From Streptomyces sp. NBC_00287 (GTDB lineage: Bacteria > Actinomycetota > Actinomycetes > Streptomycetales > Streptomycetaceae), in the NCBI RefSeq assembly GCF_036173105.1, contig NZ_CP108053.1:7440001-7504000 (forward strand): a stretch of DNA of 64,000 bases, in the 5' to 3' direction. Position 1 is the stretch's first letter; every line of letters begins with the position of its first letter. Under the pieces are notes generated by a model. It did not search any database. It saw only the letters and a program-made list of their open reading frames with translations, and had not been told where the DNA came from. Made by a program: the position numbers and the translations under genes. This document shows, in pieces, positions 17,676-26,980 of the stretch.

Positions 17676-18841
17676 TGCAGTCGACCTCCCCGTCCGAGGC
17701 GTTCCCGGCGCAGACGCCGGCCGTCGCGCAGATCTTCACCACGGTGCTCTCGCACGGCCCCCTCACCCGCTCCGAGGTGGCCGAGCGCACCGGCCTGTCC
17801 GCCGCTGCGGTGACCAAGGCGGTACGGCCGCTGATCGAGGCCGGCTATCTGGTGGAGGACGCCGACGACACCCGCCGGGCGCTGGGGCGGCCCGCCAACC
17901 CGGTGCGGGTCGACGGCGGACGGGCCCTGTTCGTCGGGGTCAAGGCGACCGGGGACGAACTCATCGGCGTCCTCACCGACTTGTGCTGCCGGATCCGCGT
18001 GGCCCGGCACCTACCGCTCACGGACCCGGACCCCCGGCCGGTGCTGGCCGCGATCACGGAACTCGTGCAGGAACTGCTCACCGAGGCCGAGGGCTTCGGC
18101 GTCCCCGTGCTGGGCCTCGGCCTCGCCGTCTCCGGCGATGTGGACCGCGCCCAGGGGATCGTGCGGTACTCGCCGTTCCTCGGCTGGAGCGAGGTGCCGC
18201 TCGCCGAACTCGCGGTCATGACCTGCGGGTTGCCGGTCACCGTGGAGAACGACGTACGCGCCCTGACCGTCGCCGAGCAGTGGTTCGGCGCCGGGGTGGG
18301 GCTTTCCGACTTCGCCGTGGTCACCGTCGGCGCGGGCATCGGCTGCGGACTCGTGGTGCACGGCCAGGTGGTGGCCGGAGCGCATGGAGTGGCCGGGGAG
18401 ATCGGGCATGTCGCCATCGACCCGGCGGGCCCCAAGTGCCGGTGCGGCAACCGGGGTTGTGTGGAGGCCATCGCCGCCGACGCGGCGATCCTCGACCGTA
18501 TCCGCGAGGCGACGGGACTCGAAGTCGCCGACACCGCCCAGGCCGTGGACCTCGCCCGTCAAGGGCACCCGGGCGCGCGCGAGGTGTACGCCGCGGCCGG
18601 AGAGGCGATCGGCCGCGGAATCGCCACCGTGGCCAACCTGTTCGGCCCCCAGCGAGTGATCATCTCCGGCGAGGGCCTCGCCGCCTACGACCTCTTCGCC
18701 GAGCAGATCCGCGACACCTTCACCGCGTACGCCTTCGGCTCCGCCGCGCAGTGCGACGTACAGACCCGCCCGCTCCCCTTCGAGGAGTGGGCTCGCGGCG
18801 CTGCCGCCACCGCGATCCAGAGCTTCATCCGATCCGACTGA
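17675..18841 (+). CDS. ROK family transcriptional regulator
   Basis: 388 residues. An N-terminal winged helix-turn-helix (about 20-75, TRSEVAERTGLSAAAVTKAV) is followed by a sugar-kinase-like ROK domain with VTVGAGIGCGLVV, the EIGHVAID segment and the zinc motif CRCGNRGCVEA. Members repress sugar-use genes and let go on binding a sugar. It is the first gene of a unit with GH27, GH95 and an esterase, so the ligand is probably a sugar freed by those enzymes (galactose, arabinose or fucose; inferred). The ATG 17675 start fits the promoter position. A 14-base tandem duplication spans its stop codon. Confidence 0.9.
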   Translation: MQSTSPSEAFPAQTPAVAQIFTTVLSHGPLTRSEVAERTGLSAAAVTKAVRPLIEAGYLVEDADDTRRALGRPANPVRVDGGRALFVGVKATGDELIGVLTDLCCRIRVARHLPLTDPDPRPVLAAITELVQELLTEAEGFGVPVLGLGLAVSGDVDRAQGIVRYSPFLGWSEVPLAELAVMTCGLPVTVENDVRALTVAEQWFGAGVGLSDFAVVTVGAGIGCGLVVHGQVVAGAHGVAGEIGHVAIDPAGPKCRCGNRGCVEAIAADAAILDRIREATGLEVADTAQAVDLARQGHPGAREVYAAAGEAIGRGIATVANLFGPQRVIISGEGLAAYDLFAEQIRDTFTAYAFGSAAQCDVQTRPLPFEEWARGAAATAIQSFIRSD

Positions 18842-18858
18842 GCAGATCCGACTGAGCA
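18831..18858. repeat. Perfect 14-bp tandem duplication across the ROK stop codon
   Basis: GATCCGACTGAGCA occurs at 18831-18844 and again, directly adjacent, at 18845-18858. The first copy contains the TGA stop of the ROK gene (18839-18841). The second copy moves any following signals 14 bases downstream of the stop. It looks like a recent slippage event in the short gap before GH27. Confidence 0.85.
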
Positions 18859-18882
18859 GAACCGACCCTGGAGGTACGGCCC

Positions 18883-20658
18883 ATGCGGTCATCCTCGTAC
18901 TCCGCCCTGCCCGGACGCCGACTGAGAACCCTCGTCGTCCTCACCCTCACCGCCGCCCTCGCGACGGCCGCCCCCACCGCGCAGGCCGATACCACGGTGG
19001 CCAAGCCCTATATGGGCTGGACGAGTTGGAGCATGCAGTCGTCGAAGTATCCGGGCCTCAACCCGAACGGCGACTACAGCTATCTGACCGAGGCGAACAT
19101 CACCAAGCAGACCGACGCCATGGCCGCCAAGCTGAAGAGCTTCGGCTACGAGTACATCAATATCGACGCCGGCTGGTGGATGGACTGGTCGTGGCAGCCG
19201 CAGTACGACGAGCACGGCCGCCAGAAGGCCGACCCGGAGCGCTTCCCGAGCGGGATGAAGGCGGTCGCCGACCGTATCCACGCCAAGGGCCTCAAGGCAG
19301 GTATCTACCTCCCGGTCGGCCTGGAGAAGCAGGCCTACGGCGATGGCAAGACTCCGATCTGGAACGCGGAGGGCTGCACCACCGGCGACATCGTCTATGC
19401 CGACCTGCGCACCACCAACGGCTGGGACAGCGCGTACAAGATCGACTTCTCGGATCCCTGCGCACAGAAGTACATCGACTCCCAGGCGCAGCTCTTCGCC
19501 GACTGGGGCTATGACTTCCTGAAACTCGACGGCGTCGGACCCGGCTCGTTCAAGAGCGGCGACAACTACGACAACGTTGCCGACGTGGCCGCCTGGCAGC
19601 AGGCCATCGAGTCCGCCGGCCGTCCGATCCATCTGGAGCTGTCCTGGTCCCTCGACTACGGACATGTCGAGGACTGGAAGAAGTACTCCGACGGCTGGCG
19701 CATCGACACCGATGTCGAGTGCTACTGCAACACCTTGGTGACCTGGGAGAACTCGGTCGACGACCGCTGGGACGACACCCCTGCCTGGACCCGGCACGCG
19801 GGCGCCGACGGCTGGAACGACCTCGACTCCCTCAATGTCGGCAACGGCGCGATGGACGGTCTGACCAAGGCCGAACGGCAGAGCTACGCCACCCTGTGGG
19901 CCATCGCCAAGTCCCCCCTCTACACCGGTGACGACCTCACGAGGCTCGACTCCTACGGCCTCTCCCTGCTGACCAACCGCGAGGTCATCGCCGTCAACCA
20001 GGGCAACACCCCGCCCGCCCAGCCGGTCACCGCCTCCGACCCGCAGCAGGTATGGGCCGCGAAGAACCCCAACGGCACTTACACAGTCGCCCTGTTCAAC
20101 CTCTCCGACGCACCGGCCTCCGTGACCGCGAACTGGTCCACCCTCGGTTTCAAGGGCAAGGCCTCGGTCCGTGACCTGTGGAACAAGGAGAGCCTCGGCC
20201 CCCACACGGACAGGATCACGCAGGCCCTGCCCGCCCACGGCTCCCGCCTCTTCACCGTCACCCCACGCGGCACCACCCTCGCCTGGACCGGCTACGAAGC
20301 CGAAGCGGGCACCCTGAGCGGCAACGCCTCCGTCGCCGACTGCTCCGCCTGCTCCGACGGCCGCAAGGTCGGCAATCTGTACGACGGAGGCAAGCTCACC
20401 GTCAAGGACGTCGTGGTCGCCAAGGCCGGCACCTATCAGATCAAGGTCGCCTACGTCAGCGGTGACGCACGCTCGGTCGCCGTCTCCGCGAACGGCGGTG
20501 GTGTCACTTCGCACAAGTTCCCGTCCACGGGTGACTGGTCCACGGTGAACAGCGTCTATGTGCCGGTTTCACTCAAGGCGGGCGCCAACACGATCACCTT
20601 CGACAGCGGCTCCGGCGGCTACGCGCCGGACATCGACCGGATCGACGTACAGAAGTAA
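18883..20658 (+). CDS. Secreted GH27 glycosidase with C-terminal CBM35-like module
   Basis: 591 residues. A Sec signal peptide (Arg-rich start, hydrophobic core, cleavage after AQA) precedes a GH27 barrel beginning PYMGWTSWSM. The nucleophile is Asp216 in FLKLDGVG and the acid/base is Asp277 in WRIDTDVE. A beta domain follows, then a carbohydrate-binding module of the CBM35 type from about residue 465 (YEAEAGTLSGNASV, GYAPDIDRIDV). GH27 enzymes are alpha-galactosidases or beta-L-arabinopyranosidases; Streptomyces has both. GGAGG 9 bases before ATG 18883 is the ribosome site. It sits 41 bases after the ROK gene and 16 before GH95, so all are probably one transcript. Confidence 0.9.
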   Translation: MRSSSYSALPGRRLRTLVVLTLTAALATAAPTAQADTTVAKPYMGWTSWSMQSSKYPGLNPNGDYSYLTEANITKQTDAMAAKLKSFGYEYINIDAGWWMDWSWQPQYDEHGRQKADPERFPSGMKAVADRIHAKGLKAGIYLPVGLEKQAYGDGKTPIWNAEGCTTGDIVYADLRTTNGWDSAYKIDFSDPCAQKYIDSQAQLFADWGYDFLKLDGVGPGSFKSGDNYDNVADVAAWQQAIESAGRPIHLELSWSLDYGHVEDWKKYSDGWRIDTDVECYCNTLVTWENSVDDRWDDTPAWTRHAGADGWNDLDSLNVGNGAMDGLTKAERQSYATLWAIAKSPLYTGDDLTRLDSYGLSLLTNREVIAVNQGNTPPAQPVTASDPQQVWAAKNPNGTYTVALFNLSDAPASVTANWSTLGFKGKASVRDLWNKESLGPHTDRITQALPAHGSRLFTVTPRGTTLAWTGYEAEAGTLSGNASVADCSACSDGRKVGNLYDGGKLTVKDVVVAKAGTYQIKVAYVSGDARSVAVSANGGGVTSHKFPSTGDWSTVNSVYVPVSLKAGANTITFDSGSGGYAPDIDRIDVQK

Positions 20659-20674
20659 GGGATGTGGAGCCGCG

Positions 20675-23008
20675 ATGAACCCCCGTCCGAGTGAGCCCAG
20701 CAGACGAACCCTGCTCACCCTCACCGCAGCCCTCAGCGCGCTGCCCACCTTCACCGCCACCGCCGCACCGGCCCGCCCCATGGAAACCCCACAGGTCTCC
20801 GGTTCCGCCCTGTGGTGGCGGGCCCCCGGAGACGAGGGATCCCTGATCGAACAGGGCCTCCCTCTCGGCAACGGCCGCATAGGCGCCCTGGCCGGCAACG
20901 ACCCCGGCCGCGAGCTCCTGCTGATCACCGACGCGACGATGTGGACCGGCGGTCTCAACGACACCCTGGACGCGGACGGTCAATTCACCTACGGCCGGGC
21001 CGACTTCGGTTCCTTCACGCTGCTTGCCCGGCTCGTCGTCGACATCCCCGACCACGACCTGGGCGCCGTCACCGGTTACCGCCGCACCCTCGACCTCGCC
21101 CAGGGCCTGGTCACCAGCTCCTACGTCCGCTCGGGCGTCACCTACCGACGCGAGATGTACGCCAGCCACCCCGACGACGTGATCGTCCTGCACTTCACGC
21201 AGAGCGGCGGCGGCCGTTACACGGGCACGATCAGCCTCACCGGCACGCACGGCGAAAGTCCCACTTCAGCCGAGTCGTTCGGCGCGTCACTCGCCAACGG
21301 CATCCGCTACGGCGCCGCGATCAAGGCCTACGGCAGCGGCGGCAAGGTCACCGTCAACGGCACCCGGATCGACTTCTCCGGCTGCAGGGACCTGACGGTG
21401 CTGGTGAGCGGCGGCACGAACTACGCGCCCGACGCCGCCGCCGACTTCCGTGACCCCTCCCTGAATCCCGAGCAGTTGGCCCGTACGAAGGTCCGCGCCG
21501 CTGCCGCCGTATCGGCCGACGCCCTGCGGCGGACGCACATCGGCGATTACCGCTCCCTCTACGGTCAGTTGGACCTCTCGCTGGGCACCTCCACCGCCGC
21601 GCAACGGGAACTGGACACCTGGGAGCGCCTCAAGTCACGCGCCCGCGATCCGGAGCCTGACCCCGAACTCGAGGCGGCCTACCTCCAGTTCGGCCGCCAT
21701 TTGATGATCTCCGGCTCGCGCGACAGTCTGCCGCTGAACCTCCAGGGCCTGTGGTTGGACGGCAACGACCCGGACTGGATGGGCGACTACCACACGGACA
21801 TCAACCTCCAGATGAACTACTGGATGGCGGACCGGGCGGGCCTGCCCGGGTGCTTCGACGCCTTCACCGACTACTGCCTCGCCCAGCTCCCCTCCTGGAC
21901 CGAGCTGACCCGACGGCTGTTCAACGACCCGCGCAACCGCTACCGCAACTCCACCGGCAAGATCGCCGGCTGGACCGTCGCGATCTCCACCAACCCCTAT
22001 GGCGGAGGCGGCTGGTGGTGGCATCCGGCAGGAAACGCCTGGCTGTGCAACAGCCTGTACGAGCACTACGAGTACACCCAGTCACCTGCCTACCTCGCCA
22101 AGATCTACCCACTCCTCAAGGGCGCCTGCGAGTTCTGGGAGGCGCGGCTGCTGACCACGACCCTTCCCGGTACGACGAAGGAGGTGCTGATCGCGGACAG
22201 CGACTGGTCGCCGGAGCACGGCCCGCTCGACGCCAAGGGAATCACGTACGCCCAGGAGCTGGTGTGGGCGCTGTTCGGCAACTTCGCCGCCGCGGCAGCC
22301 GTATTGAAGAGGGACTCCGCCTACGCCGATACCGTCGCGGGCCTCCGTAAGCGCCTCCATCTGCCCCAGGTCAGCCCGAAGACGGGCTGGCTCGAGGAGT
22401 GGATGTCGCCCGAGAACCTCGGCGAGACCACCCACCGGCATCTGTCCGGTCTGGTCGGACTGTTCCCCGGCGACCGCATCCGCCCCGACGGCTCCACCCC
22501 GAAGGAGATCGTCGAGGGGGCCACCGCCCAGCTCACCGCACGCGGCATGAACAGCTTCGGCTGGGCCAACGCCTGGCGCGGACTGTCCTGGGCCCGGCTC
22601 AAGAACGCGGAGAAGGCGTACCAGTTGGTCGTGAACAACCTCCGCCCCTCCACCGGCGGCAGCAACGGCACCGCCTTCAACCTCTTCGACATCTACGAGG
22701 TGGAGAAGGGGCGCGGCATCTTCCAGATCGACGCCAACTTCGGTACGCCGGCCGCGATGCTGGAGATGCTTCTGTACTCCCGCCCGGGCCATCTGGAACT
22801 CCTCCCCGCACTGCCCGCCGCCTGGGCCGCGTCCGGGCATGTCACCGGCGTCCCCGCGCGCGGCGGCTTCGTCGTGGACCTGAAGTGGCGGGACGGAAAG
22901 CCGACTTCGGTGCGGATCCGCAGTGTCGGCGGGCGGACGACGACCGTGGTGTACGGCGGAACATCCCGGACGGTGAGTCTGCGGCCGGGACAGTCGGTGA
23001 CGCTGTGA
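20675..23008 (+). CDS. Secreted GH95 glycosidase (alpha-L-fucosidase type), Tat signal
   Basis: 777 residues. The N terminus has a twin-arginine motif (SRRTLLTL) and a cleavage region near TATAAPARP, so it is likely exported folded. GH95 signatures: LPLGNGRIGALAGN at the start, YHTDINLQMNYW with the paired Asn residues of the catalytic site, and DSDWSPEHGP holding the candidate general acid region. GH95 enzymes remove alpha-1,2-L-fucose or alpha-L-galactose from plant xyloglucan or pectin side chains by inversion. ATG 20675 follows a GTGGAG site; the 5' extension in the open frame is not needed. The stop overlaps the next start (GTGA). Confidence 0.9.
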   Translation: MNPRPSEPSRRTLLTLTAALSALPTFTATAAPARPMETPQVSGSALWWRAPGDEGSLIEQGLPLGNGRIGALAGNDPGRELLLITDATMWTGGLNDTLDADGQFTYGRADFGSFTLLARLVVDIPDHDLGAVTGYRRTLDLAQGLVTSSYVRSGVTYRREMYASHPDDVIVLHFTQSGGGRYTGTISLTGTHGESPTSAESFGASLANGIRYGAAIKAYGSGGKVTVNGTRIDFSGCRDLTVLVSGGTNYAPDAAADFRDPSLNPEQLARTKVRAAAAVSADALRRTHIGDYRSLYGQLDLSLGTSTAAQRELDTWERLKSRARDPEPDPELEAAYLQFGRHLMISGSRDSLPLNLQGLWLDGNDPDWMGDYHTDINLQMNYWMADRAGLPGCFDAFTDYCLAQLPSWTELTRRLFNDPRNRYRNSTGKIAGWTVAISTNPYGGGGWWWHPAGNAWLCNSLYEHYEYTQSPAYLAKIYPLLKGACEFWEARLLTTTLPGTTKEVLIADSDWSPEHGPLDAKGITYAQELVWALFGNFAAAAAVLKRDSAYADTVAGLRKRLHLPQVSPKTGWLEEWMSPENLGETTHRHLSGLVGLFPGDRIRPDGSTPKEIVEGATAQLTARGMNSFGWANAWRGLSWARLKNAEKAYQLVVNNLRPSTGGSNGTAFNLFDIYEVEKGRGIFQIDANFGTPAAMLEMLLYSRPGHLELLPALPAAWAASGHVTGVPARGGFVVDLKWRDGKPTSVRIRSVGGRTTTVVYGGTSRTVSLRPGQSVTL

Positions 23009-24165
23009 TCGCCGGAGTCGTCTGCGCGCTGCTTCTGGCGGCTTCGGTCCCCGCCTCCTCCGAGGCGCGTCCGTCCGAGGCCGTCACCTGGGGTGCGAGC
23101 GCCGACCGACTGGGGGAGGGGGTCGCCGATCGCGGGTACCGGCTCGTCGTGCACACCAGCGCGGGCGGCACCGATCTGCGGATCAGGCTCTCCAACGCCT
23201 TCGGGGACCGGCCGATCACCTTCGACAGCGCCTATGCCGGGATCCGTCGGCAGGGCGCCGAACTGGTCAGCGGCAGCAACAGGCGGCTGACCTTCGCCGG
23301 CGCGCGGTCCGTCACGATCCCCGCCGGCGAGACCGTGCTCAGCGACCCGCTCCCCGGGAAGCTGCCCGCCGCGACCGACCTGGTGATCAGCATCCACTCG
23401 CCGGACGCGGCCGGCCCGGCGACCGGACACGGGATGGCGATGGCGACGTCGTACCTCACGCAGGGCGACCACACGGCGGAGGAGGGCGCCGCCAACTGGA
23501 CGGCCACGACGGGCTCGTGGTTCTACCTCGACGCGGTCCAAGTCCGTACCTCCGCCGCCTCCGTCATCGCCCTCGGCGACTCCATCACCGACGGCTGGCA
23601 GTCCTCCACCGATCTGAACCGCCGGTGGCCCGACTACCTCGCCCGCCGCCTCCACCAGGCGGACACGGACGTCAAGGGCGTCGCCAACGAGGGCATCTCC
23701 GGCAACAAGGTGGTCGCCGACGGCGCCGGACAGAGTGCGCTGAACCGATTGGAGCGCGATGTGCTCTCCCATCCGGGGGTCAGGATCGTGTTCCTCTTCG
23801 AGGGCGTCAACGACATCAAGGCCGGAGCAGCCGCCCAGGACCTGATCACCGGGTACCGGGAGATCGTCGGCCGGGGCCACGCGGCCGGGAAATGCGTCGT
23901 CGGCGCCACGGTCGGCCCCTTCAAGGGCTGGCCCGAATGGAACCCGGCCGCCGAGACCGTACGACAGGAGGTCAACGCGTTCATCCGGGGCAGCGGCGAG
24001 TTCGACGCCGTGGCCGACTTCGACCGAGCGCTGCGCAGCCCCTACGACCCCGAGCGCATGCTCCCCTTCCTCGACAACGGCGACCACATCCACCCCAACG
24101 ACAAGGGCATGCAGGCCATGGCCGACGCCGTGGATCTGGAGAGTCTGGAGTGTGCCTCGGGCTGA
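23005..24165 (+). CDS. Secreted SGNH/GDSL hydrolase (esterase)
   Basis: 386 residues from GTG 23005, which overlaps the GH95 stop (GTGA), so translation is coupled. A short signal peptide (residues 1-21, cut near SSEA) leads to a beta-rich N domain and a catalytic SGNH domain: block I ALGDSITDG with Ser193, block II NEGISGNK, block III EGVNDI, block V DHIHPND with Asp360 and His363. It resembles rhamnogalacturonan-acetylesterase-type and xylan-esterase-type lipases. Its coupling to GH27 and GH95 suggests removal of acyl groups from the same plant glycan. Confidence 0.88.
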   Translation: MIAGVVCALLLAASVPASSEARPSEAVTWGASADRLGEGVADRGYRLVVHTSAGGTDLRIRLSNAFGDRPITFDSAYAGIRRQGAELVSGSNRRLTFAGARSVTIPAGETVLSDPLPGKLPAATDLVISIHSPDAAGPATGHGMAMATSYLTQGDHTAEEGAANWTATTGSWFYLDAVQVRTSAASVIALGDSITDGWQSSTDLNRRWPDYLARRLHQADTDVKGVANEGISGNKVVADGAGQSALNRLERDVLSHPGVRIVFLFEGVNDIKAGAAAQDLITGYREIVGRGHAAGKCVVGATVGPFKGWPEWNPAAETVRQEVNAFIRGSGEFDAVADFDRALRSPYDPERMLPFLDNGDHIHPNDKGMQAMADAVDLESLECASG

Positions 24166-24206
24166 GGGAGGTGCCGCAGTGACCGCCCTCTCATGGACCT
24201 CCCTTC

Positions 24207-24232
24207 ATATTTGCCCATCGATGTGCAAGTAT
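24207..24232. promoter_or_regulatory. 26-bp near-perfect palindrome upstream of PASTA kinase
   Basis: ATATTTGC (24207-24214) and GCAAGTAT (24225-24232) flank CCATCGATGT, whose core CATCGATG is itself a palindrome. Only two symmetric positions are mismatched over the whole 26 bases. It is unusually AT-rich for this DNA and lies 86 bases before the kinase GTG. It is a strong candidate operator or architectural site; I cannot name the binder. Confidence 0.6.
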
Positions 24233-24317
24233 CTTTGCTGTGCTCCTGGCCCGGGAAGGCGGCGCGTCATCGCCCCGTGCCCACGGCCCCGAACTCCGAT
24301 CCTTGTGGAGAAGCGCA

Positions 24318-26249
24318 GTGAACCTCGGCGGACCAGACGACCTGACCTTCTCCCGGCCGAGCCCCGTGGCCCTCCTCGGCGGCCGGTACGAGCTGCGCCG
24401 GCTGCTCGGCTCCGGAGGGATGGCCGAGGTCCACCTCGCGCACGACCTGCGGCTCGACCGCGGCGTCGCCGTGAAGACCTTGCGCACCGACCTCGCCCAT
24501 GAACCGGGGCTCCAGGAGCGGTTCCGGCGGGAGGCCCAATCCACGGCGACGCTCAACCATCCGGCCATCGCCGCCGTATACGACACGGGCGAACACCTCG
24601 CCTACGGGGCCCAGTTGCCGTATCTCGTGATGGAGTACGTCGACGGGACGACCCTGCGCGAGGCCCTGCATTCCGGGCCGCCGTTGACCGTGGACCGCGC
24701 CCTGGAGGTGACGGCCGGTGTGCTGCGGGCCCTCGACCACTCCCACCGGCACGGCATCGTGCACCGGGACATCAAGCCGGCCAACGTCATGCTGACCGCC
24801 GCCGGTCAGGTCAAGGTCATGGACTTCGGGATCTCCCGGGATGCGCGGGACGTCGGTATGACGCAGACGTCCGTCGTGATCGGGACCGCGCAGTACCTCT
24901 CGCCGGAACAGGCGCTGGGGCGGGACGTCGACGCCCGGTCCGACCTGTACTCGGTGGGCTGCCTGCTCTACGAACTGCTCACCTTCCGCACGCCGTTCAC
25001 CGGCGAGACGCCGATGGCGGTGATGTACCAGCACATCCAGGAGGTGCCGCGCCCGCCGAGCCTGTTCAATCCCGAGGTGGTCCCGCAGGTGGACGGGATC
25101 GTGCTGCGCGCCCTGGAGAAGGATCCCGCGTACCGCTGTGCGTCGGCCGGGCACATGCTCGCCGATATCGAGGCGTACCTCGGGGCACCCGTGAGCGAAC
25201 CCCCGTACGACGATGTCGAAGAGGAGGAGCCGCAGACGAGCGGGCGGCGCGGCGGCGGCGCGCTGCTCGCCGTGGGTGTCGGCGTCGTCGTCCTGGCGCT
25301 CGCGCTCGGCTGGTTCATGTTCGGCCGGGGCGCGGCCGACAACGGCAGGGCCGAGGTGCCCGACCTGGTCGGTCAGAGCCTGGAGGACGCCCGACGCAGG
25401 GCGGACAACGTCGGCCTCACGGTCACCGTCGACAAGCGGGAACCCTGTGCCGACCAGCCGAAGGGCCACATCTGCGAGCAGAGCCCTGAGGACGGCGAAC
25501 TCGACAAGGGGGAGGCCGTCTCGGTCACCGTCTCCACGGGCGCGCCGAAGATCGAGGTGCCGGACGTCACGGACAAGGACGAGGGCGACGCCTCCCGGAT
25601 TCTCGAGGACAAGGGCTTCAAGGTGAAGCTCCGGCGGGTCGAGTCCGAGGCGGACGCGGGCACGGTGCTCAGGCAGAACCCGGACGGCGGCGAGAAGGTG
25701 GAGAAGGGCAGCGAGATCACCCTCACGGTCGCCAAGGCGCCGGAGCGGGCCACGGTTCCGGACCTCACCGGCAGCACCGCGAGCGAGGCCCGGGAGCTGC
25801 TGACCGAGCAGGGACTGGAGTTGGGGGACACGACCGAGGTCGAGAGCGGCGCCGAGTCGGGGACCGTGGTCGGGCAGAGCGTCACCTCCGGTGAGAAGGT
25901 CGAACCGGGCACGGCGGTGGACATCGAGGTCGCCAAGGCGGTCGAGACCGTGCAGATTCCCACCGACATCGTCGGCAGGACGCTCACCGAGGTCCAGGCC
26001 GAACTGGGCGCGCTCGGGCTCCAGGTCACGGTCGCCTCCGGCTGCTCCCAGGCATCCGACGCCGTGGTGACATCGAGCACCCCGGCGGCCGGGAGCGAGG
26101 TCGCCGAGGGCAGCACGGTGGTCGTCGTCACCGAGGACCCGGCCGACGAGTCGACGGACGAGGAAACTCCCGCCGAGGACACGGCGACGGCGCCGGCGTC
26201 GACGGACGGAGTCGAGGTGACGATCGTCCGGCCGGGGCCGCTCAGTTGA
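24318..26249 (+). CDS. PASTA-domain Ser/Thr protein kinase (PknB-like)
   Basis: 643 residues from GTG 24318, with GGAG 8 bases upstream. The cytoplasmic kinase domain (about 22-290) has the glycine loop LLGSGGMAEV, catalytic Lys53, HRDIKPAN (about 149-156) and DFG (about 169-171). A Gly-rich linker and one membrane helix (about 314-337) lead to four extracellular PASTA repeats (VPDLVGQS, VPDVTDKD, VPDLTGST and IPTDIVGR starts) that sense peptidoglycan fragments or lipid II. The second Cys pair (CADQ and ICEQ) in repeat 1 may be bridged outside the cell. The C terminus is an acidic Glu/Asp/Thr tail. It converges on the TetR gene with an 8-base overlap. Confidence 0.93.
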   Translation: MNLGGPDDLTFSRPSPVALLGGRYELRRLLGSGGMAEVHLAHDLRLDRGVAVKTLRTDLAHEPGLQERFRREAQSTATLNHPAIAAVYDTGEHLAYGAQLPYLVMEYVDGTTLREALHSGPPLTVDRALEVTAGVLRALDHSHRHGIVHRDIKPANVMLTAAGQVKVMDFGISRDARDVGMTQTSVVIGTAQYLSPEQALGRDVDARSDLYSVGCLLYELLTFRTPFTGETPMAVMYQHIQEVPRPPSLFNPEVVPQVDGIVLRALEKDPAYRCASAGHMLADIEAYLGAPVSEPPYDDVEEEEPQTSGRRGGGALLAVGVGVVVLALALGWFMFGRGAADNGRAEVPDLVGQSLEDARRRADNVGLTVTVDKREPCADQPKGHICEQSPEDGELDKGEAVSVTVSTGAPKIEVPDVTDKDEGDASRILEDKGFKVKLRRVESEADAGTVLRQNPDGGEKVEKGSEITLTVAKAPERATVPDLTGSTASEARELLTEQGLELGDTTEVESGAESGTVVGQSVTSGEKVEPGTAVDIEVAKAVETVQIPTDIVGRTLTEVQAELGALGLQVTVASGCSQASDAVVTSSTPAAGSEVAEGSTVVVVTEDPADESTDEETPAEDTATAPASTDGVEVTIVRPGPLS

Positions 26250-26892
26250 CGGCGGCGTCGAGGACGTCGAGGTCGGGCAGGTCGAGCGCGCAGATCCGTG
26301 CCGCCTCCTCGGCGTCCAGGCCGAAGTGGCGGAGCAGGCCGCGGACGACCAGGTCCGTGGAGGTGGCGTCGTCGCGGTCGGGCTGGGCGTGCAGCAGGGA
26401 ACCCAGGGCCAGTTGGGCGCCGACGGTCATCGCCAGGGCGAGGTCCAGATCCGCCACCTCGAATCGCCTGGCGTCGGCCGCCGTGCGGATGTCGCGCCGT
26501 GCGCGGGGGGCCAGGCCGTGGTCGGAGTGGGCCACCTCGAGGCCGTGGTGCAGCAGGACGCGGCTGAGCTGTGGGTAGCGGCGGTGGAGGCGGCCCGTCA
26601 TCCGGAAGCTCTGGGCGTAGGCGACCGCCGGGTCGTCGACGTCCTCGGTGAGCCGGTCCATGAGGCCGCCGACCCACTCCAGGGCGTCCTCGACCGCGAC
26701 CCGGTAGAGGGCCTCCTTGGTGTCGAAGTGGTTGTAGAACGAGCCGACCCCGACATCGGCGAGCTCGGTGATCTCCTGCACCGCCACATCGGTCCGCCCC
26801 TCCGCCAGCAGCCGCTGTGCCGCGCACACCAGCGCCGCCCGCGTCCGTGCCCTGCGCTGGTCGGCGCGCCGGGGCGCGGTCCTGTCGGCCAT
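26242..26892 (-). CDS. TetR family regulator
   Basis: 216 residues from ATG 26892 (8 residues shorter than the open frame). Helix-turn-helix DVAVQEITELADVGVGSFYNHFDTKEAL is the TetR DNA-binding domain (given in two parts: DVAVQEITELADVGVGSF and YNHFDTKEAL). The ligand domain resembles the C-terminal fold of the TetR protein at 35938 (YNHF pattern, then HRGLEVAHSDHGLAPRA-like versus HRGLSHIYSDSGLAPRA), so the two are paralogues. It converges with the PASTA kinase gene. Its own promoter region upstream holds a GTCAGT-N7-ACTGAC repeat. Ligand and targets unknown. Confidence 0.87.
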   Translation of the reverse strand: MADRTAPRRADQRRARTRAALVCAAQRLLAEGRTDVAVQEITELADVGVGSFYNHFDTKEALYRVAVEDALEWVGGLMDRLTEDVDDPAVAYAQSFRMTGRLHRRYPQLSRVLLHHGLEVAHSDHGLAPRARRDIRTAADARRFEVADLDLALAMTVGAQLALGSLLHAQPDRDDATSTDLVVRGLLRHFGLDAEEAARICALDLPDLDVLDAAVN

Positions 26893-26955
26893 GGAGTCCT
26901 CCGTCCACCCACTCACTTCGTTCGTTGCACTTTAGTCACCTCATCTGAAGGTTTC

Positions 26956-26974
26956 GTCAGTTCTATTGACTGAC
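26956..26974. promoter_or_regulatory. GTCAGT-N7-ACTGAC inverted repeat between two TetR genes
   Basis: A perfect 6-base dyad with a 7-base centre, 64 bases upstream of the TetR start at 26892 and 7 bases past the stop of the TetR gene at 26981. A TAAAGT hexamer (minus strand, about 26930-26935) could be the -10 box of the downstream gene, which would put the dyad next to its -35. It is a candidate autorepression site. Confidence 0.4.
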
Positions 26975-26980
26975 CTCTAC

